The notes under the pieces are model-generated. The model ran no database searches and was not told the origin of the DNA. It saw only the letters and a program-made list of their open reading frames with translations. Positions 15,129 through 23,588 of a stretch of 30,585 nt of DNA are shown here, piece by piece. Source of the stretch: Comamonadaceae bacterium CG_4_10_14_3_um_filter_60_75 (GTDB lineage Bacteria; Pseudomonadota; Gammaproteobacteria; Burkholderiales; Burkholderiaceae_C); the NCBI GenBank assembly GCA_002784245.1, contig PFKL01000064.1, positions 1-30,585 on the forward strand, read 5' to 3'. Within the stretch, counting starts at the first letter, position 1. Each line of letters starts with the position of its first letter. Both the position numbers and the translations under genes were made by a program.

Positions 15129-15581
15129 TCACACACCCTCGGTGCTGTCTTGTTCTGGCGCCTTGACGATCATCACCGGCACCCCTGCGGCGTGCAGCAA
15201 CTCGTTGGAAACGGAGCCCAGCAAAGCGCTACGCAAGGTACTGGTCCCGCTGGCTCCCATCACCACCATGTCGCAACCGTAGTTCTCAAGCAATTCCAGC
15301 AAGGTGTTGGCAGGGTCACCGTTAGCGACTTCGCTCTCGTAAGCGATCCCGGCGTCTTCGAGCAGCGCTTGCGCCACCTGCAGCGTATGCGACCCAGCCG
15401 CGGCGCTGGCCTGTTCGATCACCCGCGGGTCATGCGCCACCATCAACTCATACAAGCTGGCCGGTTCCTGAACATTGGCCAAAACAACCGTCGCATCAAG
15501 GCCTTCGTCCACCAGCTTCACTGCCAACTGCACCGCCGCTACCGCAGCAGCCGAGCCATCAAAGGGTAAAAGTATTTTCAT
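15129..15581 (-). CDS. Universal stress protein, UspA family
   Basis: 150 residues, one Usp domain. Begins MKILLPFDGS. The nucleotide-binding signature GASGTSTLRSALLGS (G-x2-G-x9-GS) is intact, so the ATP-binding subclass is likely. A clear GGAGAA site five bases before the ATG at 15581 decides the start against one seven codons upstream. It lies between the ferredoxin gene and coaD on the same strand. Confidence 0.94.
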   Translation of the reverse strand: MKILLPFDGSAAAVAAVQLAVKLVDEGLDATVVLANVQEPASLYELMVAHDPRVIEQASAAAGSHTLQVAQALLEDAGIAYESEVANGDPANTLLELLENYGCDMVVMGASGTSTLRSALLGSVSNELLHAAGVPVMIVKAPEQDSTEGV

Positions 15582-15609
15582 GGAGTTCTCCGGTTGAATC
15601 AAAAGGCAA

Positions 15610-16104
15610 TCAGACCTCGGCCCGAATCCGCTCTAGCAGTCGCTGGTGGACATCAGCCGACACAAAAGGGCTTACGTCACCACCCAAAGTGGCGATTTCC
15701 CGCACCAGCGTGCTTGAGACATACTGGTACTTATCGTTGGGTGTCAAGAACACGGTTTCCACCTGCGGCATCAGGCTCCGATTCATCCCGGCCAGCTGCA
15801 CCTCGTAATCAAAGTCGGCGACCGAGCGTACACCACGCACCACCACCTGGGCACCCCGTGCAACAACAAAATCCCGCAAAAGGCCGTCAAACGCAGCGAC
15901 CTCAACCCCGGCGCAATCAGCCAGCGCGGTGCGCGCCAATGCGACCCGGTCATCTACTGAAAACATGGTCTTCTTGTGATGGCCCGTGGCCACAGCGACA
16001 ACAACCTGGCCAAACAGGCGCGCGCTGCGGCGCACGATGTCCTCGTGGCCCAGTGTGATCGGATCAAATGTGCCCGCGTAAATGGCAATCAATGGTGAAC
16101 TCAT
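15610..16104 (-). CDS. coaD: Phosphopantetheine adenylyltransferase
   Basis: 164 residues, standard length. Transfers AMP from ATP to 4'-phosphopantetheine in CoA synthesis. The nucleotidyltransferase motif is TFDPITLGH (residues 12-20), with RGVRSVADFDYE and the YVSSTLVREIA motif later. The ATG at 16104 overlaps the rsmD stop by four bases (ATGA), the usual rsmD-coaD coupling. An ATG three codons upstream lies inside rsmD and is less likely. Confidence 0.97.
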   Translation of the reverse strand: MSSPLIAIYAGTFDPITLGHEDIVRRSARLFGQVVVAVATGHHKKTMFSVDDRVALARTALADCAGVEVAAFDGLLRDFVVARGAQVVVRGVRSVADFDYEVQLAGMNRSLMPQVETVFLTPNDKYQYVSSTLVREIATLGGDVSPFVSADVHQRLLERIRAEV

Positions 16105-16763
16105 GGCATACAACTCGTAACATGAACGACCGGATCATTATCAGGTCCAGCCGTCGCGTCAACCGACATGAGCAAATGCGCATGAACGGCCCCCGCTCTG
16201 AGATACCGGTGCACAGCCAGGCCCACGGGTCGCAAAAGCGCGTCAGTCCAGCGTGTGGGTGCTTCCAGATAAACCCAGCCCCTCGCGGCAAGCACCTGGG
16301 CGCTGAAGGCCAATGCGGTCTCAAACAAGTCCGAATCAAACGGGGGGTCCAGCAACACCAGGTCCAGCGTGTGGGCCGGTGTCTGCCCGAGCACGGCAAC
16401 GCCATCGCCGCGCAACACTTGCACCCCGCCGGCCTTGAGCTGCGTCTGCACCTTTTGCAGCTGGACAACCAACGCAGCGTCTCGCTCTATCAGCCGGACC
16501 TCTTTGGCGCCACGTGACGCCGCCTCAAAACCCAACGCACCCGAGCCGGCAAAAGCGTCCAGACAGCGCCACCCCGTCAAATCCTGGCCCAGCCAATTGA
16601 ACAGGGTTTCGCGAACACGGTCGGGGGTTGGCCGCAAACCAGGCTTGTCAGCCACGGGCAGTTTGGTGCGCTTGAACACGCCACCAATGATCCGCACCTC
16701 ATGCGACAACCCGGTGTGGAGGCGTTTTTTGACTGGATTGGCTTTGGCCGCAGAGCGCTTCAT
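16101..16763 (-). CDS. rsmD: 16S rRNA (guanine966-N2)-methyltransferase
   Basis: 220 residues. SAM-dependent methyltransferase acting on G966 of 16S rRNA. The N-terminal RIIGGVFKRTKL and GLRPTPDRVRETLFNWL are family hallmarks; the SAM motif is LDAFAGSGALGFEAASRGA and the catalytic motif is DPPF. I chose ATG 16763; a TTG at 16796 is possible but has no better ribosome binding site. Located just after the M16 peptidase pair and coupled to coaD. A weak TAAGAT lies seven bases before the ATG. Confidence 0.95.
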   Translation of the reverse strand: MKRSAAKANPVKKRLHTGLSHEVRIIGGVFKRTKLPVADKPGLRPTPDRVRETLFNWLGQDLTGWRCLDAFAGSGALGFEAASRGAKEVRLIERDAALVVQLQKVQTQLKAGGVQVLRGDGVAVLGQTPAHTLDLVLLDPPFDSDLFETALAFSAQVLAARGWVYLEAPTRWTDALLRPVGLAVHRYLRAGAVHAHLLMSVDATAGPDNDPVVHVTSCMP

Positions 16764-16800
16764 GACCAGGATCTTACCTGTGACCGTCGCGCGCAACGAG

Positions 16801-18162
16801 TCAAGGCTTGGCCGCTCCCAACACCACTGTCACCATCTTGCCAGGTTGGAGCTTGCGCGCGAAGGCCGCCTGAACGTCTGCTACCGTGACGCGATCCACC
16901 TGCTGCGTCCAGGTGTCCAGGTAGTTCAACGGCAGGTTGTTCCAGGCAATATTGGCCACGTTGCCCAGCAACTTGCGGTTGCTGTCAATCAACAAGGCGA
17001 AGCCACCAATGAGATTGTCCTTGGCTGCCTTGAGTTCTTCTGGTATCGGCCCGTTGGCGACAAAGTTGGCCAGCACCTCGCGTGACACCTTGACTGCCTG
17101 CTCGGCCTGGTCAGGGCGTGTCTCCAGGCCAATCGTGAATGCGCCCGCATGCATACCCGGCGCAAAGGCGCTGTAGACGCTGTAGCTCAAGCCCCGCTTT
17201 TCCCGCACCTCATTGGTCAAGCGTGAGACGAAACCGCCTCCACCCAGGATGTAGTTACCGACCATTAGCGCAAAGTGATCGGGGTCATCGCGCTTGTAAC
17301 CCGGTTGCCCAATCAACACATGCGCCTGGGCCGAGCTGAACGCCACGCGCACGTCGGCCGGTTTGTCCAGCGGCCGTACTTCGGGCAAGAGTGGCAACGC
17401 AGCGCACCCACCCACCGGCATGTCCGCAGCCAGGCGTGCAAACAGCTGATGCACCAACGCGTCGGCCTGGGCCCGGTCTACCGCACCCACAACGGTCACC
17501 TTGGCCCGACACGGCCGGATCATTTCACGGTACATGGCTTGCATGTCACGCACGTCAATGCGCATCACACTGGCTTCAGTCATCTCGAAACCGTACGGGT
17601 GTGCGCCATACACCGCTTGGGAAAACGCTCGCCCGGCAACCGTTGCCGGACGCGTGTTGGCCTCTTTGATCGAGGCAATCAGGCCTTCACGCTCGCGCAA
17701 CCAGACATCTAGCGGGAACGCCGGCGCGGCCAGTTGCCGTGCCGCCAGCGTTACGGCGCGCGACAACAAGTCAGGATAGGTCAACGTGCGCAGGGAAAAA
17801 CTCAGCCGGTCACCACTGGCGTGTGCGCTAAATCGCGCACCCAGATCGGCCCAGGCCTCGCCCAGAGCGTTTTCGTCCAACGCTGGCTGGTCGGCCAGCC
17901 CGGCTCGCACGCCCTTGCTCGCCATGTCCGCGGTGACGCTGGCCAGTCCGGCTTTGTCGGCCGGGTCGCGTCGGCTGCCTGCGTCAAAGTCAAGCTGCAC
18001 ATCAACCATCGCAATCGCATGGCTCTGCACCAGATAAATCTGCACCCCACTGGCCTGCGTCCAGTGCTCAATGGGGATCGCCGCCAGCGCAGAATTTACA
18101 AGAAAAATGCCTGCAGCCCATATAAAAAAAGCGTTAACAGATATATTTTTAATAGCAATCAT
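16801..18162 (-). CDS. M16 family peptidase-like protein, non-zinc subunit
   Basis: 453 residues, exported. Residues 1-27 are a signal peptide (MIAIKNISVNAFFIWAAGIF, cleavage after ALA). It has the two-domain M16B fold, but at the place of the zinc motif it reads AGLASVTADMAS, so HxxEH is missing. Instead the C-terminal domain keeps the Arg/Tyr region SRLTNEVREKRGLSYSVYSA. This split, one subunit with the zinc site and one with Arg/Tyr, matches the heterodimeric M16B peptidases such as those of Sphingomonas. It lies 19 bases after the HxxEH gene. The first 60 bases of coding sequence are an AT-rich patch shared with lolB and recN. Confidence 0.92.
   Translation of the reverse strand: MIAIKNISVNAFFIWAAGIFLVNSALAAIPIEHWTQASGVQIYLVQSHAIAMVDVQLDFDAGSRRDPADKAGLASVTADMASKGVRAGLADQPALDENALGEAWADLGARFSAHASGDRLSFSLRTLTYPDLLSRAVTLAARQLAAPAFPLDVWLREREGLIASIKEANTRPATVAGRAFSQAVYGAHPYGFEMTEASVMRIDVRDMQAMYREMIRPCRAKVTVVGAVDRAQADALVHQLFARLAADMPVGGCAALPLLPEVRPLDKPADVRVAFSSAQAHVLIGQPGYKRDDPDHFALMVGNYILGGGGFVSRLTNEVREKRGLSYSVYSAFAPGMHAGAFTIGLETRPDQAEQAVKVSREVLANFVANGPIPEELKAAKDNLIGGFALLIDSNRKLLGNVANIAWNNLPLNYLDTWTQQVDRVTVADVQAAFARKLQPGKMVTVVLGAAKP
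18100..18159 (-). repeat. Short AT-rich dispersed element, copy forming the M16 signal peptide
   Basis: Begins at the second codon of the M16-like gene and encodes its signal peptide. Aligned position by position with the lolB copy, GCTATT, ATA, CGC and TGGGCTGC/AGGGCTGA blocks coincide and the reading frame is the same. Composition is much more AT-rich than the rest of the gene. Confidence 0.45.
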
Positions 18163-18181
18163 GATTTAAAGCCGATCGGAT

Positions 18182-19612
18182 TCAGTGGCGCATGTCGGCG
18201 GGAGCCGGACGCGGTTTGCGTTGGCTGTCCAGAGGCTGGGGCAGCAAATGCGCCACCGTGAGCTGGTCGTCACCAAAATAACGCTCAGCCACCGATTTCA
18301 CCTGCTGCGCTGTCACAGAGCGCAAACGCGCGATCAGTTTGGCGTCGGCGTCAACCGGCAAGCCCTGCACCCACTGCGTACCCAGCTCGCGCGCTTGATT
18401 GAACAGTGAGTCGAGCTTGTAAATCTCGCTGGCAACCCATTGCGTCTTGACGCGAGCGAGCTCGGCCTCGGTCACGCCCTCGCGGGCGATGCGCTGTACC
18501 TGTTCACGCAGCGCTTGCTCTACCTGCGCGGCGGTCTTGCCCGTTGCCGGCACGCCTATCAACATGAACAGCTGCGGCCCGCGACCCCACAACCCGTTAT
18601 AGGCACCGGCGCTGTCAGCCACCCTGTCTGGACCTTGGGTCAGGGCGCGCTCAAGCCGTGCGCCCTGGTAACCGTCCAGCACAGCGGACAACACCGTCAA
18701 CGCCAAGGCATCGGCGTCAGAGGCCGAATCGTCCTGCCACTGCAGCGACGGCACCTTGAAGGCAAGCACCACATTGGCCTGCTCGGCAGGGGCTTTGAAA
18801 TTGATGCGTTTAAGTCCAGACTGCTGCGGCTCCAGTCGCGGTTTGCGCGCCGGCACTGAGCGCGAGGGCAGACTGCCGTAATATTTTTCGCCCAGCGCAC
18901 GCACCTGAGCCACGTCGACGTCGCCCGCCACCACCACCGCGGCGTTGGCCGGGACATACCAGCGCTGGTAGAACGCGCGCGCATCTTCTGCGGTCAGGGC
19001 CTCCAGATCACTCATCCAGCCGACGATCGGTCGACGATACGGCGACGCTACAAAAACAGCAGCATTTAACGCTTCGTGCATAAGCGCAACAGGGTTGTCT
19101 TCGGTGCGCATACGGCGCTCTTCCTTGACCACCTCGAGCTCTTTCCTGAACTCTTCATCGCGCCACTGGCTGTTAGCAAAACGATCCGACTCCAGACGCA
19201 TCACGTCTTCGAGGCGCTGCGCCGGAATCTGCTGGTAGTAGCCAGTGTAGTCATGGCTGGTAAACGCGTTCTCGCGCCCACCGAGAGCCGCAACCCGACG
19301 GGAAAACTCACCGGCGGGGACACTGGGCGTGCCCTTGAACATCATGTGTTCAAGCACATGGGCGACGCCAGAACTGCCGTCGACCTCGTCCATCGACCCG
19401 ACCCGCAACCACAGCATGTGCACCGCGGTCGGCGCGCGCTGGTCGGGTTTGACAATCAGCGTCATGCCGTTGGCCAAAGTGAACTGCTGCGCCGCGACGG
19501 CGCTGACAACGGGCGCCTGCGCGCGCGCCGCATCGATCAGCAAGACAAATACTGCGAAAATGAACCAAAACAATCGTTGGGGAAAATGTGAAGCAAGGGG
19601 GTGTCGTTTCAT
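18182..19612 (-). CDS. M16 family zinc metallopeptidase (active subunit)
   Basis: 476 residues. Signal peptide residues about 1-32 (LFWFIFAVFVLLIDAARA). The inverted zinc motif HVLEH is at residues 85-89 in GVAHVLEHMMFKGT, with the downstream acidic ligand region further along (ELEVVKEERRMRTED). The second M16 domain is present but the Arg/Tyr pair is not obvious, fitting the active half of a heterodimer with the next gene. Probably periplasmic. I chose ATG 19612 (MKRHPLASHF); an upstream ATG at 19639 would run into the divergent ftsY promoter region. Confidence 0.94.
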   Translation of the reverse strand: MKRHPLASHFPQRLFWFIFAVFVLLIDAARAQAPVVSAVAAQQFTLANGMTLIVKPDQRAPTAVHMLWLRVGSMDEVDGSSGVAHVLEHMMFKGTPSVPAGEFSRRVAALGGRENAFTSHDYTGYYQQIPAQRLEDVMRLESDRFANSQWRDEEFRKELEVVKEERRMRTEDNPVALMHEALNAAVFVASPYRRPIVGWMSDLEALTAEDARAFYQRWYVPANAAVVVAGDVDVAQVRALGEKYYGSLPSRSVPARKPRLEPQQSGLKRINFKAPAEQANVVLAFKVPSLQWQDDSASDADALALTVLSAVLDGYQGARLERALTQGPDRVADSAGAYNGLWGRGPQLFMLIGVPATGKTAAQVEQALREQVQRIAREGVTEAELARVKTQWVASEIYKLDSLFNQARELGTQWVQGLPVDADAKLIARLRSVTAQQVKSVAERYFGDDQLTVAHLLPQPLDSQRKPRPAPADMRH

Positions 19613-19641
19613 AGAATGCTGTGATACCACGAAACTCAAAA

Positions 19642-20688
19642 ATGTTCAGTTTTTTCAAAAAAAAATTTGCGGCGTCCGCCTCGCCCTCCCCCGTTGAGAC
19701 TGTGGAGCAAAGCAGCGCGGCAATGCCGCAGCGGCAGTCCTGGTTGTCAAAGCTCAAAGCCGGGCTGCGCAAGACCGGCAGCGGCATAGCCACGGTATTC
19801 ACCGGCACGCAAATTGACGACGCGCTTTACGAAGACCTCGAATCGGCCCTGCTGATGGCTGATACCGGCGTCAAAGCAACCGAGTGGCTGCTGCAAGACC
19901 TCAAACGCCGGGTCAAGGAAAGCAAGACCACCGAACCCGCGGCGGTCAAGGGTTTGCTCGTTGAGTCCCTATGTCAGCTGCTCACACCGCTACAAAAACC
20001 GCTGCTTATCGGCCACTACAAGCCCACCGTCATCATGGTCGCTGGCGTCAACGGTGCGGGCAAGACCACCTCGATTGGCAAACTCACCCGGCATCTGGCC
20101 GAATCGGGCGCCAGCGTGCTGTTGGCCGCTGCCGACACCTTTCGCGCTGCGGCACGCGAGCAGCTCGGTGTCTGGGCTGACCGCAACACGGTGGACATCA
20201 TCAGCCAGGACGGCGGTGACCCTGCTGCGGTGTCGTTTGACGCGGTCAGCGCCGGCAAGGCGCGCGGGCGCGACGTGGTGCTGGTCGATACCGCCGGGCG
20301 TTTACCCACGCAGTTGCACCTGATGGAAGAGCTGAAAAAAATCAAACGGGTGATCCAGAAAACGGGTCCGGCCGACGATCAAGCAAGCGCCACCATGCCA
20401 ACCGTGCCATCGGTCGCCCTCAACCCGAGCGTGCCGCCGCACGAAGTGCTGTTGGTTATCGACGGCAACACCGGGCAAAACGCGCTCCATCAAGTCAAGG
20501 CGTTTGACGAATCACTCGGACTGACAGGCCTGATCGTCACCAAGCTCGACGGCACCGCCAAAGGTGGCGTGCTGGCAGCGATCGCCCGCGAGCGACCAGT
20601 GCCGGTGTATTTCATCGGTGTCGGCGAGAAACTCGAAGACCTGGAAACCTTCAACGCCCGCGAATTTGCGCAGGCGCTGCTGACATGA
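19642..20688 (+). CDS. ftsY: Signal recognition particle receptor FtsY
   Basis: 348 residues. SRP receptor GTPase for co-translational membrane targeting. It begins MFSFFKKKFA, a short amphipathic membrane-targeting start, and lacks the long acidic A domain of E. coli. The N domain spans about residues 40-120; the G domain has P-loop GVNGAGKT (135-142), DTFRAAAREQL, DTAGRLPTQ and TKLDGTAKGG. Between the RVIQKTG helix and EVLLVIDGNTGQNA there is an extra loop of about 20 residues rich in Ala, Pro and Ser. The ATG at 19642 is preferred over one seven codons upstream. It diverges from the M16 genes and overlaps the diguanylate cyclase start by four bases. Confidence 0.97.
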   Translation: MFSFFKKKFAASASPSPVETVEQSSAAMPQRQSWLSKLKAGLRKTGSGIATVFTGTQIDDALYEDLESALLMADTGVKATEWLLQDLKRRVKESKTTEPAAVKGLLVESLCQLLTPLQKPLLIGHYKPTVIMVAGVNGAGKTTSIGKLTRHLAESGASVLLAAADTFRAAAREQLGVWADRNTVDIISQDGGDPAAVSFDAVSAGKARGRDVVLVDTAGRLPTQLHLMEELKKIKRVIQKTGPADDQASATMPTVPSVALNPSVPPHEVLLVIDGNTGQNALHQVKAFDESLGLTGLIVTKLDGTAKGGVLAAIARERPVPVYFIGVGEKLEDLETFNAREFAQALLT

Positions 20689-21740
20689 CAGACGTTGTAG
20701 GTCAACTGGCCGACCTGACGGCGCTGCGTGATCGCCAGTCACTCGACAGTGCGTTGGTCAGCACGCTCAACGACTTATTGCAGCCGCGAAGCGCCCTGAT
20801 TGCCCGCCTGGTCAGCCAGGGTGACCAGGCCCGCTGGCTCATCTGTGCCGACATACAGGAAGGGGCGCTGCGGCCAACCCAGGCCCACGCCTGGACTGAT
20901 CTTGACGAGCTGCCCCTGGCGATTGACTTTCCAACGCGGCAGCAGGTGCTGGCAACTCACCAGCCCCGCCTGGCGGGTCACGAGGGTGGTTTGAACGTCT
21001 TTGCAATCATCTCTCCCGCCACTGCGACGGCTGTGCTGGAACTGAACACAGCGCAAGCCTTGGCCGACGAGCAAGTGCGTCTGATCAACGGTGTGTTGCG
21101 GCTGTACCAAAACTTCCAGAATCTGTTGGACTACGGTGAGCGCGACGCCCTGACCGAACTGCTCAACCGCAAGACCTTTGACGGAGCATTCCTCAAAGCG
21201 ACGGTCGCGCAAGCACCCCATAACGGTAGTGGCGCGACCGACCAATGCAGCGCCGATCTCGCGCCGCCAACCGTCACCCGCAGCGGCGGGCGCTACTGGC
21301 TTGCCATGCTCGACATCGACCACTTCAAACGTGTCAACGACAACTTCGGACACCTGATTGGCGACGAGGTCCTGCTGCTGCTGGCCCGCTTGATGCGCAA
21401 TACGTTTCGCTTTGATGACCAGCTTTACCGTTTCGGCGGCGAAGAGTTTGTCGTTTTGATGCGCTGCGAGAGCAGTACGCAGGCGACAACAGCGCTGCAG
21501 CGTTTGCGCAGCGCCACCGAACAATACCGCTTTCCACAGGTCGGGCAAATCACCATCAGCATCGGCTTTACCGAAGTCCGCCCAGGAGACGCGCCCAGCA
21601 ACGCCATTGAGCGCGCCGACAAGGCGGTGTATTACGTGAAAGAGCACGGTCGCAACCAGGTTTGCGGCTTTGAGGCACTGCTTGCAGGCGGCCAACTGAC
21701 GGTCGAGCCGGACAATGTTGGCGATGTTGAACTGTTCTGA
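20685..21740 (+). CDS. Diguanylate cyclase (GGDEF domain)
   Basis: 351 residues. C-terminal GGDEF domain begins around residue 148 (RDALTELLNRKTF) with LDIDHFKRVNDNFGH and active-site GGEEF at residues 251-255, so synthesis of c-di-GMP is likely. An inhibitory I-site RxxD (Arg242-Asp245) stands exactly five residues before it, which predicts product inhibition. About 25 extra residues (VAQAPHNGSGATDQ and on) are inserted after the first GGDEF helix. The N-terminal 145 residues resemble a GAF-type sensor but I cannot name a ligand. No membrane segment. The ATG overlaps the ftsY stop (ATGA), and pilB follows. Confidence 0.93.
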   Translation: MTDVVGQLADLTALRDRQSLDSALVSTLNDLLQPRSALIARLVSQGDQARWLICADIQEGALRPTQAHAWTDLDELPLAIDFPTRQQVLATHQPRLAGHEGGLNVFAIISPATATAVLELNTAQALADEQVRLINGVLRLYQNFQNLLDYGERDALTELLNRKTFDGAFLKATVAQAPHNGSGATDQCSADLAPPTVTRSGGRYWLAMLDIDHFKRVNDNFGHLIGDEVLLLLARLMRNTFRFDDQLYRFGGEEFVVLMRCESSTQATTALQRLRSATEQYRFPQVGQITISIGFTEVRPGDAPSNAIERADKAVYYVKEHGRNQVCGFEALLAGGQLTVEPDNVGDVELF

Positions 21741-21743
21741 ATC

Positions 21744-21773
21744 TGTAAATACGTCGCAAATTTGCAATTTACA
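21744..21773. promoter_or_regulatory. Nested inverted repeat upstream of pilB
   Basis: TGTAAAT (21744-21750) and ATTTACA (21767-21773) are perfect inverted copies; inside them lies the palindrome GCAAATTTGC (21756-21765). It begins just after the diguanylate cyclase stop and lies 60 bases before the pilB start. It could be an operator or a weak terminator hairpin; no T run follows, so an operator is a little more likely. Confidence 0.4.
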
Positions 21774-21832
21774 CCGGGTCTTTGGCACCTGAACAGGGGC
21801 AAACGCCCCATCCAGTAGTACATTCGTACACC

Positions 21833-23566
21833 ATGAGCACCGTGGTTATGCCTTTGAATGAACCTGCCGACAGCACCTTGCCGGGGCTGGGTCGCACTCT
21901 GGTCATGGCAGGCAAACTGGAACAGAAAGCTGCCGAAGAGATATTTCGCAAGGCGCAGTCCAAGCGCAACAGTTTTATTGCCGAAATGACCGGGTCCGGC
22001 GCTGTATCGGCGGCTGACTTGGCGCACACACTGTCGCTTGCCTTTGCTGTGCCCCTGATTGACCTGGACGCGATCAATCATGAACTCCTCCCCAAAGGAT
22101 TGCTCGACAACAAAATCTGCAACGATTTTCGTCTGGTGGTGCTGGGCAAGCGGCAAAACCGTTTGATCGTTGCGACGGCCGATCCGTCTGACCAACAAGC
22201 CGCCGAAAGAATCAAGTTTTCAACCCGGCAAAGTGTCGATTGGGTGGTTGCCGAGTACGACAAGTTGCTGAAAATGGTCGCTGCCAACTCAGTCACGGCG
22301 ACAGAATCGATCGACAACCTTGTTGGCGATGACTTTGAATTTGACGATCTGGTCTCCGAGCCGTCGTCCGACAGCGCCAGTGTGTCTACTGCCGAGGTGG
22401 ACGACGCGCCGGTCGTCAAGTTCCTGCACAAAATGCTGATCGACGCCTTCACCATGCGCGCGTCTGACCTGCACTTTGAACCCTACGAGCACAACTACCG
22501 TGTGCGTTTCCGTATCGACGGTGAATTGCGTGAAATCGCCTCACCACCGATTGCCATCAAGGACAAACTGGCCTCACGCATCAAGGTCATTTCCAAGATG
22601 GATATTTCAGAAAAACGCGTGCCGCAAGACGGCAAGATGAAGCTCAAGATTGGCCCTGAGCGCGTCATTGACTTTCGCGTCAGCACCCTGCCCACGTTGT
22701 TTGGCGAGAAGATCGTGATCCGGATTCTTGACCCCGGAACAGCCAAAATGGGCATCGACGCGCTCGGCTACGATCCGGTTGAAAAAGAGCGCCTGATGCA
22801 GGCGATCCACCGCCCCTACGGCATGATTCTGGTGACCGGTCCCACCGGTTCGGGCAAGACTGTGTCGCTCTACACCTGCCTGAATATCCTGAACAAGCCC
22901 GGCGTCAACATCGCCACGGCAGAAGACCCGTCTGAAATCAATTTGCCGGGGGTCAACCAGGTCAATGTCAACGAAAAAGCCGGTCTGACCTTTGCCGCTG
23001 CACTCAAGGCGTTTCTGCGGCAAGACCCTGACATCATCATGGTGGGTGAAATCCGCGACATTGAAACCGCTGATATTGCCATCAAGGCTGCACAAACAGG
23101 TCACTTGGTGCTATCAACTTTGCACACCAACGATGCTCCCTCGACGCTGACGCGCATGCGCAACATGGGTATTGCGCCGTTCAACATCGCCTCCAGCGTC
23201 TTGCTCATCACGGCGCAGCGGCTGGCGCGCAGACTTTGCCCGATCTGCAAAAAGACCATTGACATCCCTGAGAAAGCCCTGCTTGAAGCAGGCTACAAAC
23301 CGTCCGACCTGGACGGCAGTTGGAAACCCTACCACCCGGTCGGCTGCAACGCCTGCAACAATGGCTACAAAGGGCGCGTCGGCCTGTACCAGGTGATGCC
23401 TGTCACCGAGGAAATCCAGCGCATCATCCTGCGCGACGGCAGTGCGCTTGAAATTGGCGAACAGGCCAAACGTGAGGGCGTCAAGACCTTGCGTGAAGCG
23501 GGACTCGAAAAAGTAAAAATGGGGCTGACTTCGCTTGAAGAAGTTTTGGCTGTTTCCAACGAATAA
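21833..23566 (+). CDS. pilB: Type IV pilus assembly ATPase PilB
   Basis: 577 residues. Hexameric ATPase that powers pilus extension. N-terminal MshEN/T2SSE-N domain (about residues 20-160), then the ATPase domain with Walker A GPTGSGKT (336-343), Asp box and Walker B (DPDIIMVGEIRDIETADIA), His box (TGHLVLSTLHTNDAPS), and a tetracysteine zinc motif CPIC ... CNAC typical of PilB/GspE. ATG 21833 (MSTVVMPLNEP) is chosen; an earlier in-frame start at 21782 has no support. PilC and PilD follow, the classic pilBCD order. Confidence 0.97.
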   Translation: MSTVVMPLNEPADSTLPGLGRTLVMAGKLEQKAAEEIFRKAQSKRNSFIAEMTGSGAVSAADLAHTLSLAFAVPLIDLDAINHELLPKGLLDNKICNDFRLVVLGKRQNRLIVATADPSDQQAAERIKFSTRQSVDWVVAEYDKLLKMVAANSVTATESIDNLVGDDFEFDDLVSEPSSDSASVSTAEVDDAPVVKFLHKMLIDAFTMRASDLHFEPYEHNYRVRFRIDGELREIASPPIAIKDKLASRIKVISKMDISEKRVPQDGKMKLKIGPERVIDFRVSTLPTLFGEKIVIRILDPGTAKMGIDALGYDPVEKERLMQAIHRPYGMILVTGPTGSGKTVSLYTCLNILNKPGVNIATAEDPSEINLPGVNQVNVNEKAGLTFAAALKAFLRQDPDIIMVGEIRDIETADIAIKAAQTGHLVLSTLHTNDAPSTLTRMRNMGIAPFNIASSVLLITAQRLARRLCPICKKTIDIPEKALLEAGYKPSDLDGSWKPYHPVGCNACNNGYKGRVGLYQVMPVTEEIQRIILRDGSALEIGEQAKREGVKTLREAGLEKVKMGLTSLEEVLAVSNE

Positions 23567-23588
23567 ACCTTAGGCAATCAGTCACCTT

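Noticed and set aside
21783..21802. TTGGCAC before pilB as a sigma54 promoter
   Set aside because: The GG at 21784-21785 should be followed after ten bases by GC; instead there is GG, and the next GC is three bases too far. pilB genes are not reliably sigma54-dependent either.
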